Source: Lysobacter sp.
GTDB taxonomy: Bacteria > Pseudomonadota > Gammaproteobacteria > Xanthomonadales > Xanthomonadaceae
Assembly: GCA_030151365.1 (NCBI GenBank)
Contig: JASLDW010000058.1
Span: forward strand, 1 to 61,469
Direction of reading: 5' to 3'
DNA: 61,469 nucleotides
This document shows, one piece after another, positions 9,199 to 17,179 of the stretch (positions are counted from its first letter, which is position 1; the number at the start of each line of letters is the position of its first letter). The notes below the pieces were generated by a model. The model did no database searches and had not been told where the DNA came from. It was given only the letters and a program-made list of their open reading frames with translations. Both the position numbers and the translations under genes were made by a program.

Positions 9199-10521
9199 TC
9201 ACTGCGTCTTCAACTGGATGGCCGGCGCGACCCGGCTGGCGCGCATCGCGGGAATCCACCCCGCCAGCAGGCTGACCGCGACGGCCATGGCGAACAGCAG
9301 CAGGAACATCGGTGTGTCCAGCCGCATCATCGAGGCGTATTCCAGCGGTTGCTGGCGCACGCGCCACAATCCGAACAGGACGAATGCGAAACCCAGGCCG
9401 CCGCCCATGAGACCGATCAATCCCGCTTCGGCGAGGCATTGGCGGACGATGTCGCTGCGGGTTGCGCCGAGCGCGCGGCGCACGCCGTATTCGCCGCTGC
9501 GACGCATGAACTTGGCCAGCAGCAAGCCGATGGTGTTGAACAGGCACAGCAGCAGGAAGGCGAGGGCCAGCCACATCTGCAGGCCGACGTCGCTGGGCAC
9601 TGCATGGTTGTAGTCGAGCCAGCCGTTGAGGTCGAACATGCGGGTGTTGTCGGCTTCTCCGATGCGGCCCGCGGCCTTTTGCTCGGCAGCGTAATTGGCG
9701 AGGAATTCGCGATAGCCGGCTGCCTGGGCCGCGTTGGCGACCTCGATCCACACCTGCAGCCACACGCAATCGGAATCGACGAGATGGCCGGGCGTCTTCG
9801 GCAAGCCCGAGCAGGTGAATTGCTGGAAGTTCCCGTCATTGACCTCGATGGCCGCCGACAGTGGCATGAACACGTCTTCGGGCTTGTCGTAGAGCGATGC
9901 GGTCTTGCCTTCGGCGAAATTGCCGCCGGCGAGGTTGTAGAAGCGTGGCGAGGGACGCCAGTCGTCGAGAACCCCGACCACGCGAATGGCTTGTCCACGA
10001 ACGCGGAATGTCTTGCCGATGCTGTCGGCGCCGCCGAACAACTTGTGGTTGAGGTCGCCGGAGATCACCGCCACGCGCGCACGGGTGGCATCCTCGCTCG
10101 CGCTCCAGCCCTTGCCGTACCGCAGCGGCACGTCGAACATCGGGAAAAAGTCGCTGGTGGTCGCGACCATCGACAGCATCGACGGATGCCCGTCCTCGCC
10201 CTGCACCTTGACCGGGCTGCTGTTGACGATGGTTTGCCGCGCGGCCCGCTTCGCCTGCCACAGGTCCATCGCGCTGCGGTAGTCCAGCATGTCCAGCGGA
10301 TGGCGCCCCTTCTTGCGCGGCGGCTCGGGCTGGCTGTCGATCTGCGGATAGAAGATGCGCGCGCTCTTGTGCGGCAACGGATCGGCCGACAGCAACCGGA
10401 AGATCGTCAGTGTGGTCATGGCCGTGCCGATGCCGACCGCGATGGTCAGAATCATCAGCACGGTCAGGGCCCTGTTGCGCTTCAGACTCCTGATCGCGAG
10501 CTTGAAGTAGTAGGCGAACAC
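9199..10521 (-). CDS. FtsX/MacB-type ABC permease, long type, module 2
   Basis: A 440-residue long-type permease. It starts at GTG 10521 after GGGAGA; the N-terminus MFAYYFKLAIRSLKRNRALT matches the other long-type copies. It has a periplasmic MacB-like core (about 45-290) and an FtsX domain carrying GVRRALGATRSDIVRQCLAE. The periplasmic part differs more between copies than the ends do, consistent with divergence in substrate or adaptor contact after duplication. Confidence 0.9.
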   Translation of the reverse strand: MFAYYFKLAIRSLKRNRALTVLMILTIAVGIGTAMTTLTIFRLLSADPLPHKSARIFYPQIDSQPEPPRKKGRHPLDMLDYRSAMDLWQAKRAARQTIVNSSPVKVQGEDGHPSMLSMVATTSDFFPMFDVPLRYGKGWSASEDATRARVAVISGDLNHKLFGGADSIGKTFRVRGQAIRVVGVLDDWRPSPRFYNLAGGNFAEGKTASLYDKPEDVFMPLSAAIEVNDGNFQQFTCSGLPKTPGHLVDSDCVWLQVWIEVANAAQAAGYREFLANYAAEQKAAGRIGEADNTRMFDLNGWLDYNHAVPSDVGLQMWLALAFLLLCLFNTIGLLLAKFMRRSGEYGVRRALGATRSDIVRQCLAEAGLIGLMGGGLGFAFVLFGLWRVRQQPLEYASMMRLDTPMFLLLFAMAVAVSLLAGWIPAMRASRVAPAIQLKTQ

Positions 10522-10543
10522 GGATGTCGTCTCCCTGTTGTGT

Positions 10544-11767
10544 TTACACGCTGCGGGTTGCCGTGGCCGGCGCGATCGACGCCGCGCGCAACGCCGGCCA
10601 CAGCACCGCCAGCTGCCCCAGCAGCCACAGCACCAGCGCGCCGATCGGCAGGTAGACCCAGGGCAATCGCGGCAATTCGTACTTCGCCATCAGCAACTGG
10701 TTGATGCCGAATGCCAGGGTCATCCCGAGGATCACGCCGCCGGTGACAATCAGGAAGTTCTCGGTCTGGAAGTAGCGCAGGATGTCGCCGCGGGTGGCGC
10801 CGAGCGCGCGGCGCACGCCGATCTGCTTGGTGCGTTGCTGCACCCAGAAGCTCGCCAGGCCGACGATGCCGAAGGCGGTCACCATCAGCAGTACCAGGGT
10901 CACCGCCGACAGCAGCCAGATCATCGCCTTCGGCTGCGCGTAGTAGTCCTCGCGCAGTTCCGCAAAGGTCCTGTGATCGAGAATGAGGCGGTGCGCGTCG
11001 TTCTTCTGCACTGCCGCCACGGCTGCCTTCAGCACTTCGCCACGGTCCACGCCGGGCTTGGTGCGGATGATGTACGGCGCCAGCGTGAACGGCCTGCGGA
11101 AGGGAATCAGCACCGAATACTGGGCGCTCTCCAGGCTGGGGTCGCGACCCGGCCGCTGCAGGCGATCGACGATGCCGACGATCGGGATCGGGGTGCTGTC
11201 GAGATACAGGGTTTTCCCGAGTGCGTCGGAATCCGGGAACAATTTGCGCGCGTAGGCCTCGGTAATGACAATTGCCCGGGGCATGGCGGCGGAGTCGCCG
11301 GCGCGGTCGACGATATCGAGGTATTCCTCGGGATTGAAACCGCGTCCACGGACGATGTGCAAGCCGTAGGTGCGCACCATGTCCTCGTCGCCCATGTACA
11401 GGGTGGCGTTGTCGCCGGTGGCGTTGCCGTTCGGAACTTTCGAGAAACTGCTGTTCCACGAGCCGTTCTGCAGCGGTGTCTGGTTGATCACCGACACCGA
11501 TTCGACCCCGGGAATCGCGCGGATCGCCTCCTTGTCGGTGCGGGTGAGGGCCAGCGGGTTGGCGTCGGCGCCGATGCCGGCGATCTGCAGGAAGGACAGG
11601 GCGGATTCGTCGATGCCGAGTGGCGAGGCAATGGCGTCCATGCGCAGCCGCACCAGGTTGATCGCATTGCAGAGGATGGCGCAGGTCAGCGCGACTTCCA
11701 GCACCAGGATGAAGACGGCCGACTTGTGGCGGGTCAGCGTCGAAAGAATGGGTCGGATCTGGTTCAT
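10544..11767 (-). CDS. FtsX/MacB-type ABC permease, short type, module 1
   Basis: A 407-residue short-type permease, ATG start, first short-type gene after the ATPase. One N-terminal helix, a periplasmic core and the FtsX domain with GVRRALGATRGDILRYFQTE and a C-terminal helix pair. It lies 12 bases after its long-type partner (11780-13078). The ATPase at 13080-13799 is the only nucleotide-binding protein in the operon and must serve this pair. Confidence 0.9.
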   Translation of the reverse strand: MNQIRPILSTLTRHKSAVFILVLEVALTCAILCNAINLVRLRMDAIASPLGIDESALSFLQIAGIGADANPLALTRTDKEAIRAIPGVESVSVINQTPLQNGSWNSSFSKVPNGNATGDNATLYMGDEDMVRTYGLHIVRGRGFNPEEYLDIVDRAGDSAAMPRAIVITEAYARKLFPDSDALGKTLYLDSTPIPIVGIVDRLQRPGRDPSLESAQYSVLIPFRRPFTLAPYIIRTKPGVDRGEVLKAAVAAVQKNDAHRLILDHRTFAELREDYYAQPKAMIWLLSAVTLVLLMVTAFGIVGLASFWVQQRTKQIGVRRALGATRGDILRYFQTENFLIVTGGVILGMTLAFGINQLLMAKYELPRLPWVYLPIGALVLWLLGQLAVLWPALRAASIAPATATRSV

Positions 11768-11779
11768 GGTCGCCTCGCC

Positions 11780-13078
11780 TTATTGCGTCTTGAGCTGGAT
11801 GGCGGGAGTGATTCGCATCGCGCGGAACGACGGCAGCAGCCCTGCCGCCAGCGTGGCAACGATGCCGAGCACGATGGTAAGTGCGAGCATCGTCGGATCG
11901 AGATGGACGATCTGCGCGTAGTCCGTCGGCTGGTGGCGAACGGCCCACAGCCCGAACAGCGACAGCAGCAGGCCGCCGATGCTGCCCACCAGGCCGATCA
12001 CGCCGGCTTCCATCAGGAACTGGATGAAGATGTCGCGGCGGGTCGCGCCCAATGCGCGGCGCACGCCGATCTCGCCTTGCTTGCGCAGGAACTTCGCCAT
12101 CAGCAGACCAACCACGTTGACCAGGCACACCACCAGGAAGCCCAGCGCCAGCCACAGTTGCAGATGCGCGTCGGACGGCACGATCTTGCGGTAGTCCAGC
12201 CACTCCGTGACGTTGCGCAGGCGCACGTTCGGCGCGCGGCTGTAGCGGCCTGCCGCGCGCTGCTGTTCGGAATAGCGGCTCAGATAGGCCTTGAAGTCGT
12301 TCGCCTGGGCCGGCGATTCCAGTTCGACCCAATACTGCAGCCAGACGCAGGGCGCATTGAGCGACGTGTTGTCGTCGGTGCTGGACTTGAAGCAGTTCAT
12401 GTTGCCGCTCATGCCCAGCGAAAGGTCGCGCGACGTGCTGAAGGGCAGATAGACCTCTTCGCCGCGCCCCCCGTAGCGCTGGGAGTTGACGTCGTAATAG
12501 CGCGGGTCGGGCCGCCAGTGCCCGACGACGCCGACCACGGTGAACGGTTCGCCCTGGACGCGGACGACCTTGCCGACGCTGTCGGCGCCACCGAACAGTT
12601 TTTCGTTGAGTTCTTCCGACAACACCGCGACGCGGGCCCGCGAAGCATCGTCATTGGCACTCCAGCCACGGCCATAGCGGATCGGCACCATGAACATCGG
12701 GAAGAAGTCGGCGGTGGCGTAGCGCAATCGCGCGGCATAAGGCGTTTGCTTCTCCACCTCCAGCGGCGCATTGCCGCCGGCGGTGATCGTCTGCGCCTTG
12801 GCATGGTGCTGCGCCAGCAGCGTTTCGGCGTCGAAGCGCGAGACATCGTCCGGCGGCTCGTTGTCGCTGTTGCGGACATCGGCCGGATAGAAATCCAGTT
12901 GGACGCGGAACAGCCGATCGCTCTTCTGCGGGATCGGATCGCGCGACAGCGTCTTGAACACGGTGAGCGTGGTCATGGTCGCGCCGATGCCGACCGCGAG
13001 CGTCAGCACCATCAGCACGGTGAGCGCCCGGTTCTGGCGCAGGCTGCGCCAGGCGAGGCTGAAGTAGTAGCCGAGCAT
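11780..13078 (-). CDS. FtsX/MacB-type ABC permease, long type, module 1
   Basis: A 432-residue permease: N-terminal helix after MLGYYFSLAWRSLRQNRALT, a periplasmic MacB core (about 45-290) containing GRGWSANDDASRARVAVLSE, and the FtsX domain with GVRRALGATRRDIFIQFLME. It starts 1 base beyond the stop of the ATPase gene, indicating translational coupling between ATPase and first permease. Confidence 0.92.
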   Translation of the reverse strand: MLGYYFSLAWRSLRQNRALTVLMVLTLAVGIGATMTTLTVFKTLSRDPIPQKSDRLFRVQLDFYPADVRNSDNEPPDDVSRFDAETLLAQHHAKAQTITAGGNAPLEVEKQTPYAARLRYATADFFPMFMVPIRYGRGWSANDDASRARVAVLSEELNEKLFGGADSVGKVVRVQGEPFTVVGVVGHWRPDPRYYDVNSQRYGGRGEEVYLPFSTSRDLSLGMSGNMNCFKSSTDDNTSLNAPCVWLQYWVELESPAQANDFKAYLSRYSEQQRAAGRYSRAPNVRLRNVTEWLDYRKIVPSDAHLQLWLALGFLVVCLVNVVGLLMAKFLRKQGEIGVRRALGATRRDIFIQFLMEAGVIGLVGSIGGLLLSLFGLWAVRHQPTDYAQIVHLDPTMLALTIVLGIVATLAAGLLPSFRAMRITPAIQLKTQ

Positions 13079-13079
13079 G

Positions 13080-13799
<720 letters not shown>

Positions 13800-13828
13800 G
13801 GCGATGCTCCTCGTGCGTGTGTCTGGGT

Positions 13829-15103
13829 TCAGTGGATGCGGATGCGTTCGTTGTTGCCAAAGTCCTCGGCGCCGGAGACGACGACCTTGTCGCCCTCCTG
13901 CAAGCCGGAGACGATTTCGATGGCGTCGATGCTGGCGGCGCCGACCTTGACCGGATGGCGTGATGCCACCGAGCCGTCCATGCGCCAGGCCTGCGTGCTC
14001 GACTGGTCGAGCGCCGGGCCGCGCTCGGCCATCAGCACGTTGCGGCGGGTATCGAGCAGGATGCGCGCGGACAGGCGCTGGCTCTGGCGCAGCCCGGGCG
14101 GCTGCTGGCCTTCGGCGAAGCGCAGGCGCGCGCTGACTTCGCCGTTCACCACTTCCGGCGACACCGCGACGACGTTGGCGGGGTAGGTTTTGTTGTTGCC
14201 GCTGAGCTGCGCCGGCATGCCGATGGCGAGATCGCGGGCGAAACTCTCCGGGACCTTGATCTCGACGTCGAAACGCGACAGGTCGACCACGCTCAGCACC
14301 GGCGCGTTCGCCACCAGGTTGGAACGCGGCTGCACGAAGACCTGGCCGACCTGGCCGTCAAAGGGCGCGCGGATCTTCAGCGCGTCGACCTGGCGGCGCA
14401 GCTCGGTCACCACCGCGCGCTGGCGGTCGGCGAGCAGATGCTTGTTGCGGGCGTCGAGCACCGAGCTGGCGCCCTGCAACCTGAAGTTGCGCTGGGCGCT
14501 CGACAGACCGACCTCGGCCTTCTTCATGGTGTCCTGGGCGGTCTGCAGGGTGATCTGCGGAATCGCGCCGCCCTCGTAGCCGCGCTGGTAGCGCTGCAGG
14601 TCGCGGGTGGCGGTGGTGTTGTCGATCTGGGCCTGGTCGAGCGCCTTCTGCGCATTCGAACGCGCCAGCTGCGCATCGAGGGTGGCGCGACTGGCATCCG
14701 CTTCCATGCTCGCCAGTGTCGACTCCTCCTGCGCCAGTTTCGAGCGCAGCTCCGGGCTGTCGATGTCGGCGAGCACATCACCTTCCTTCACCGCATCACC
14801 GGCGACCACGTGCAGGTTCACCGTGCCACCGGCGATCGCGTAGAGTCTCGGGCTGTTGGAGGCGATCACCCGGCCATCGGCGGCGATGTCGCGCACCAGA
14901 TCGCCGCGCTTGACGGTGGCGATGCGCACGCGCGAGGCATCGACCGAACGTCCGCCGGAAAGCCAGTTCATCGCTACCCAGCCAATCGCGCCAAGCAGGG
15001 CGATGGCGACTGCGGCCACCGCCAAGACGCGTTTGCGGCGTGCGGGCGAAGGGCGGTCGGTGTTGAGCCGGGTGTCCTGGGCGGAAGTGTCGCGGATGGC
15101 CAT
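13829..15103 (-). CDS. Periplasmic adaptor (HlyD/MacA-type membrane fusion protein)
   Basis: A 424-residue adaptor anchored by one N-terminal helix (about 25-46, after RRKRVLAVAAVAIAL). It has a split biotinyl-lipoyl domain (AIAGGTVNLHVVAGDAVKEG; and KIRAPFDGQVGQV later), a long alpha-helical hairpin (about 125-230) and beta-barrel and membrane-proximal domains. It should link the inner-membrane permeases to an outer-membrane channel, none of which is encoded here. ATG 15103 is chosen because the frame upstream crosses the sigma-54 promoter and is antisense to glmS. The predicted leader is about 33 bases and lacks a clear Shine-Dalgarno sequence. First gene of the ten-gene operon. Confidence 0.92.
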   Translation of the reverse strand: MAIRDTSAQDTRLNTDRPSPARRKRVLAVAAVAIALLGAIGWVAMNWLSGGRSVDASRVRIATVKRGDLVRDIAADGRVIASNSPRLYAIAGGTVNLHVVAGDAVKEGDVLADIDSPELRSKLAQEESTLASMEADASRATLDAQLARSNAQKALDQAQIDNTTATRDLQRYQRGYEGGAIPQITLQTAQDTMKKAEVGLSSAQRNFRLQGASSVLDARNKHLLADRQRAVVTELRRQVDALKIRAPFDGQVGQVFVQPRSNLVANAPVLSVVDLSRFDVEIKVPESFARDLAIGMPAQLSGNNKTYPANVVAVSPEVVNGEVSARLRFAEGQQPPGLRQSQRLSARILLDTRRNVLMAERGPALDQSSTQAWRMDGSVASRHPVKVGAASIDAIEIVSGLQEGDKVVVSGAEDFGNNERIRIH

Positions 15104-15146
15104 GGTGGTGTGGATGATGAAAATGAAGAAATCGTCATCCTCCTTA

Positions 15147-15163
15147 CGCAAGGCGCGTGCCAA
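15147..15163 (-). promoter_or_regulatory. Sigma-54 (-24/-12) promoter of the ABC-transporter operon
   Basis: On the minus strand the sequence TTGGCACGCGCCTTGCG matches the consensus TGGCACG-N4-TTGC exactly, including GG at -24 and GC at -12. The predicted start of transcription is near 15136, 33 bases before the adaptor ATG. The operon contains an NtrC-type activator gene with the sigma-54 contact loop, which supports the call. Confidence 0.8.
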
Positions 15164-15203
15164 CGCCAAGCCATTGATCCGCTTGGCTGAATGCTTTTTT
15201 TCC

Positions 15204-15237
15204 GTGTCCATGCCGGTATCCGGACGTCCGCGGACAC
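15204..15237. promoter_or_regulatory. Candidate enhancer (upstream activating sequence) for the NtrC-type regulator
   Basis: A perfect 10-bp palindrome GTCCGCGGAC (15226-15235) and an inverted pair GTGTCC (15204-15209) / GGACAC (15232-15237) lie about 68 to 101 bases upstream of the predicted sigma-54 start site, the normal enhancer distance. They also lie directly upstream of the glmS -10 box. Function is inferred from position and symmetry only. Confidence 0.4.
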
Positions 15238-15251
15238 TCACGGCGGCCCGG

Positions 15252-15257
15252 TAGAAT
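15252..15257 (+). promoter_or_regulatory. Possible -10 element of glmS
   Basis: TAGAAT within CGGTAGAATG, the same string found before glmU, 29 bases before the glmS start codon. No convincing -35 box is visible; the upstream DNA holds the palindromes of the divergent operon. Confidence 0.35.
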
Positions 15258-15286
15258 GGGCGCTTTCCAGGAGAGGTGCGCAATCC

Positions 15287-17119
15287 ATGTGTGGAATCGT
15301 CGGTGCGATCGCCAGCCGTGACGTGGTCCCGGTGCTGGTCGAAGGCCTGAAGCGGTTGGAATACCGCGGTTACGATTCTTCCGGCATCGCCGTGGTCGAA
15401 CGCGACAGCGTGCGCCGCGTGCGTCGCACCGGTCGCGTCATGGAAATGGAACAGGCGGCGGTCGCCGAATCGTTCAATGCACCGATCGGCATCGGCCACA
15501 CCCGCTGGGCGACCCACGGCGGCGTGACCGAACTCAATGCACACCCGATGGTCAGCCACGGCGACCTCGCGCTGGTACACAACGGCATCATCGAGAACCA
15601 CGAGGCGCAGCGCGAACGCCTGCGCGGACTCGGCTACGAATTCACTTCGCAGACCGACACCGAGGTGATCGCGCATCTCGTCCACCATTACCAGTCGACC
15701 GGACTGTCGCTGCTGCTCGCGGTGCAGAAGGCGGTGAAGGAACTGGAAGGCGCCTATGCGATCGCGGTGATCGATCGCCGCAGCCCCGACACCATGGTCG
15801 CCGCGCGCATGGGCTGCCCGCTGCTGGTGGGCCTGGGCGACGGCGAGAACTTCATCGCTTCCGACGTCTCGGCGATCATCCAGGCGACGCGCCGGGTGAT
15901 CTTCCTCGAGGAAGGCGATACCGCGGAACTGCATCGCGATGGCGTGCGCGTGTTCGACAGCCACGACCAGGAAGTGCAGCGCGACGTCCACATGTCCGAT
16001 GTGTCGCTCGCCTCGCTCGAGCTCGGCCCGTATCGCCATTTCATGCAGAAGGAAATCCACGAGCAGCCGCGCGCGCTGGCCGACACGCTGGAAGGCGTGA
16101 TCGACGCCGGCGGTTTCGATCTGTCGCTGTTCGGCGACAACGCTGCCGAAACGTTCGCCGGCGTCGATTCGGTCCAGATCCTCGCCTGCGGTACCAGCTA
16201 CTACGCCGGCATGGTCGCGCGTTACTGGATCGAATCATTGGCCGGTATTCCCTGCGCGGTCGACATCGCCAGCGAATACCGCTATCGCGACATCGTCGCC
16301 AACCCGAAGCAATTGGTAGTGACGATTTCGCAGTCGGGCGAAACCCTCGACACCATGGAGGCACTGAAATACGCCAAGCAACGCGGAATGTTGCGCACGT
16401 TGTCGATCTGCAACGTGCCGGAAAGCGCGATCCCGCGCGCCAGCAAGCTGGTGTTCTACACCCGTGCCGGCGCTGAGATCGGCGTCGCTTCGACCAAGGC
16501 CTTCACCACCCAGCTCGCGGCGCTGTTCATCCTCGCCGCCGCGCTCGCCAAGCACAACGGCCGCCTCGACGCCACGCGCGAGCAGCAGCTGATCGAAGAA
16601 TTGCGCCATCTGCCGGGCAACGTCCAGTTCGCGCTCAATCTCGAACCGCAGATCGCCGCCTGGGCCGAGCGCTTCGCGCCGAAACAGAACGCGCTGTTCC
16701 TCGGTCGCGGCGTGTTCTATCCGATCGCACTGGAGGGTGCGCTCAAGCTCAAGGAAATCACCTATATCCATGCCGAGGCGTATCCGGCCGGCGAACTCAA
16801 GCACGGCCCGCTGGCGCTGGTCGACAAGGACATGCCTGTGGTGGTCACCGCATCCAACGATGCCTTGCTGGAAAAGGTGAAGTCGAACATCCAGGAAGTG
16901 CGCGCGCGCGGGGGCGAGATGTTCGTGTTCGCCGATGCCGATACCCACTTCGAGGAATCGGAAGGCGTCCACGTGATCCGCACCCCGCGCCATGGCGGCA
17001 TGCTGACGCCGGTGGTGCACGCGATCCCGATGCAGTTGCTGGCATACCACACGGCGCTGGCGCGCGGGACGGATGTGGACAAGCCGCGCAATCTGGCGAA
17101 GTCGGTAACGGTGGAATAA
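15287..17119 (+). CDS. glmS: Glutamine--fructose-6-phosphate aminotransferase (isomerizing)
   Basis: A 610-residue cytoplasmic enzyme that makes glucosamine-6-phosphate from fructose-6-phosphate and glutamine, the first step to UDP-GlcNAc. The mature N-terminus begins MCGIVGAI, so catalytic Cys is residue 2 after Met; the glutaminase domain (1-240) has RRTGRV, GIGHTRWATHG and LVHNGIIENH. Two SIS domains follow (about 290-425 and 460-600), with ACGTSYYA, QSGETLDT and the C-terminal DKPRNLAKSVTVE. ATG 15287 follows AGGAGAGG at 10 bases; the frame upstream is not used since Cys must be at the N-terminus. Divergent from the ABC operon and followed by a strong terminator. Confidence 0.98.
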   Translation: MCGIVGAIASRDVVPVLVEGLKRLEYRGYDSSGIAVVERDSVRRVRRTGRVMEMEQAAVAESFNAPIGIGHTRWATHGGVTELNAHPMVSHGDLALVHNGIIENHEAQRERLRGLGYEFTSQTDTEVIAHLVHHYQSTGLSLLLAVQKAVKELEGAYAIAVIDRRSPDTMVAARMGCPLLVGLGDGENFIASDVSAIIQATRRVIFLEEGDTAELHRDGVRVFDSHDQEVQRDVHMSDVSLASLELGPYRHFMQKEIHEQPRALADTLEGVIDAGGFDLSLFGDNAAETFAGVDSVQILACGTSYYAGMVARYWIESLAGIPCAVDIASEYRYRDIVANPKQLVVTISQSGETLDTMEALKYAKQRGMLRTLSICNVPESAIPRASKLVFYTRAGAEIGVASTKAFTTQLAALFILAAALAKHNGRLDATREQQLIEELRHLPGNVQFALNLEPQIAAWAERFAPKQNALFLGRGVFYPIALEGALKLKEITYIHAEAYPAGELKHGPLALVDKDMPVVVTASNDALLEKVKSNIQEVRARGGEMFVFADADTHFEESEGVHVIRTPRHGGMLTPVVHAIPMQLLAYHTALARGTDVDKPRNLAKSVTVE

Positions 17120-17128
17120 TCCGCAATT

Positions 17129-17159
17129 AAAAAACCGCCGCGTGTGCGGCGGTTTTTTT
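17129..17159. terminator. Bidirectional terminator between glmS and the TonB-receptor gene
   Basis: An 11-bp stem (aaaaccgccgc / gcggcggtttt) with GTGT loop, flanked by A residues on the left and seven T residues on the right. It serves both convergent genes. Confidence 0.92.
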
Positions 17160-17179
17160 GCGTCGAGCGATGTCGTCGG

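Larger units (their letters stand above)
5395..13078 (-). repeat. Tandem triplication of a two-permease module (about 2.57 kb per unit)
   Basis: Three head-to-tail units, each a long-type permease followed by a short-type permease. The short-type genes end at 10544, 7977 and 5395, giving unit lengths of 2567 and 2582 bases. The DNA around each short-type stop is clearly homologous (shared cacgctgcgggt and the following 130 bases), while the periplasmic coding parts have diverged. Confidence 0.85.

Noticed and set aside
14974..15237. Alternative start ATG with AAGGAGG in front of the adaptor gene
   Set aside because: The frame is wrong for the adaptor and the Shine-Dalgarno-like AAGGAGG lies upstream of the predicted sigma-54 start site, so it would not be transcribed.
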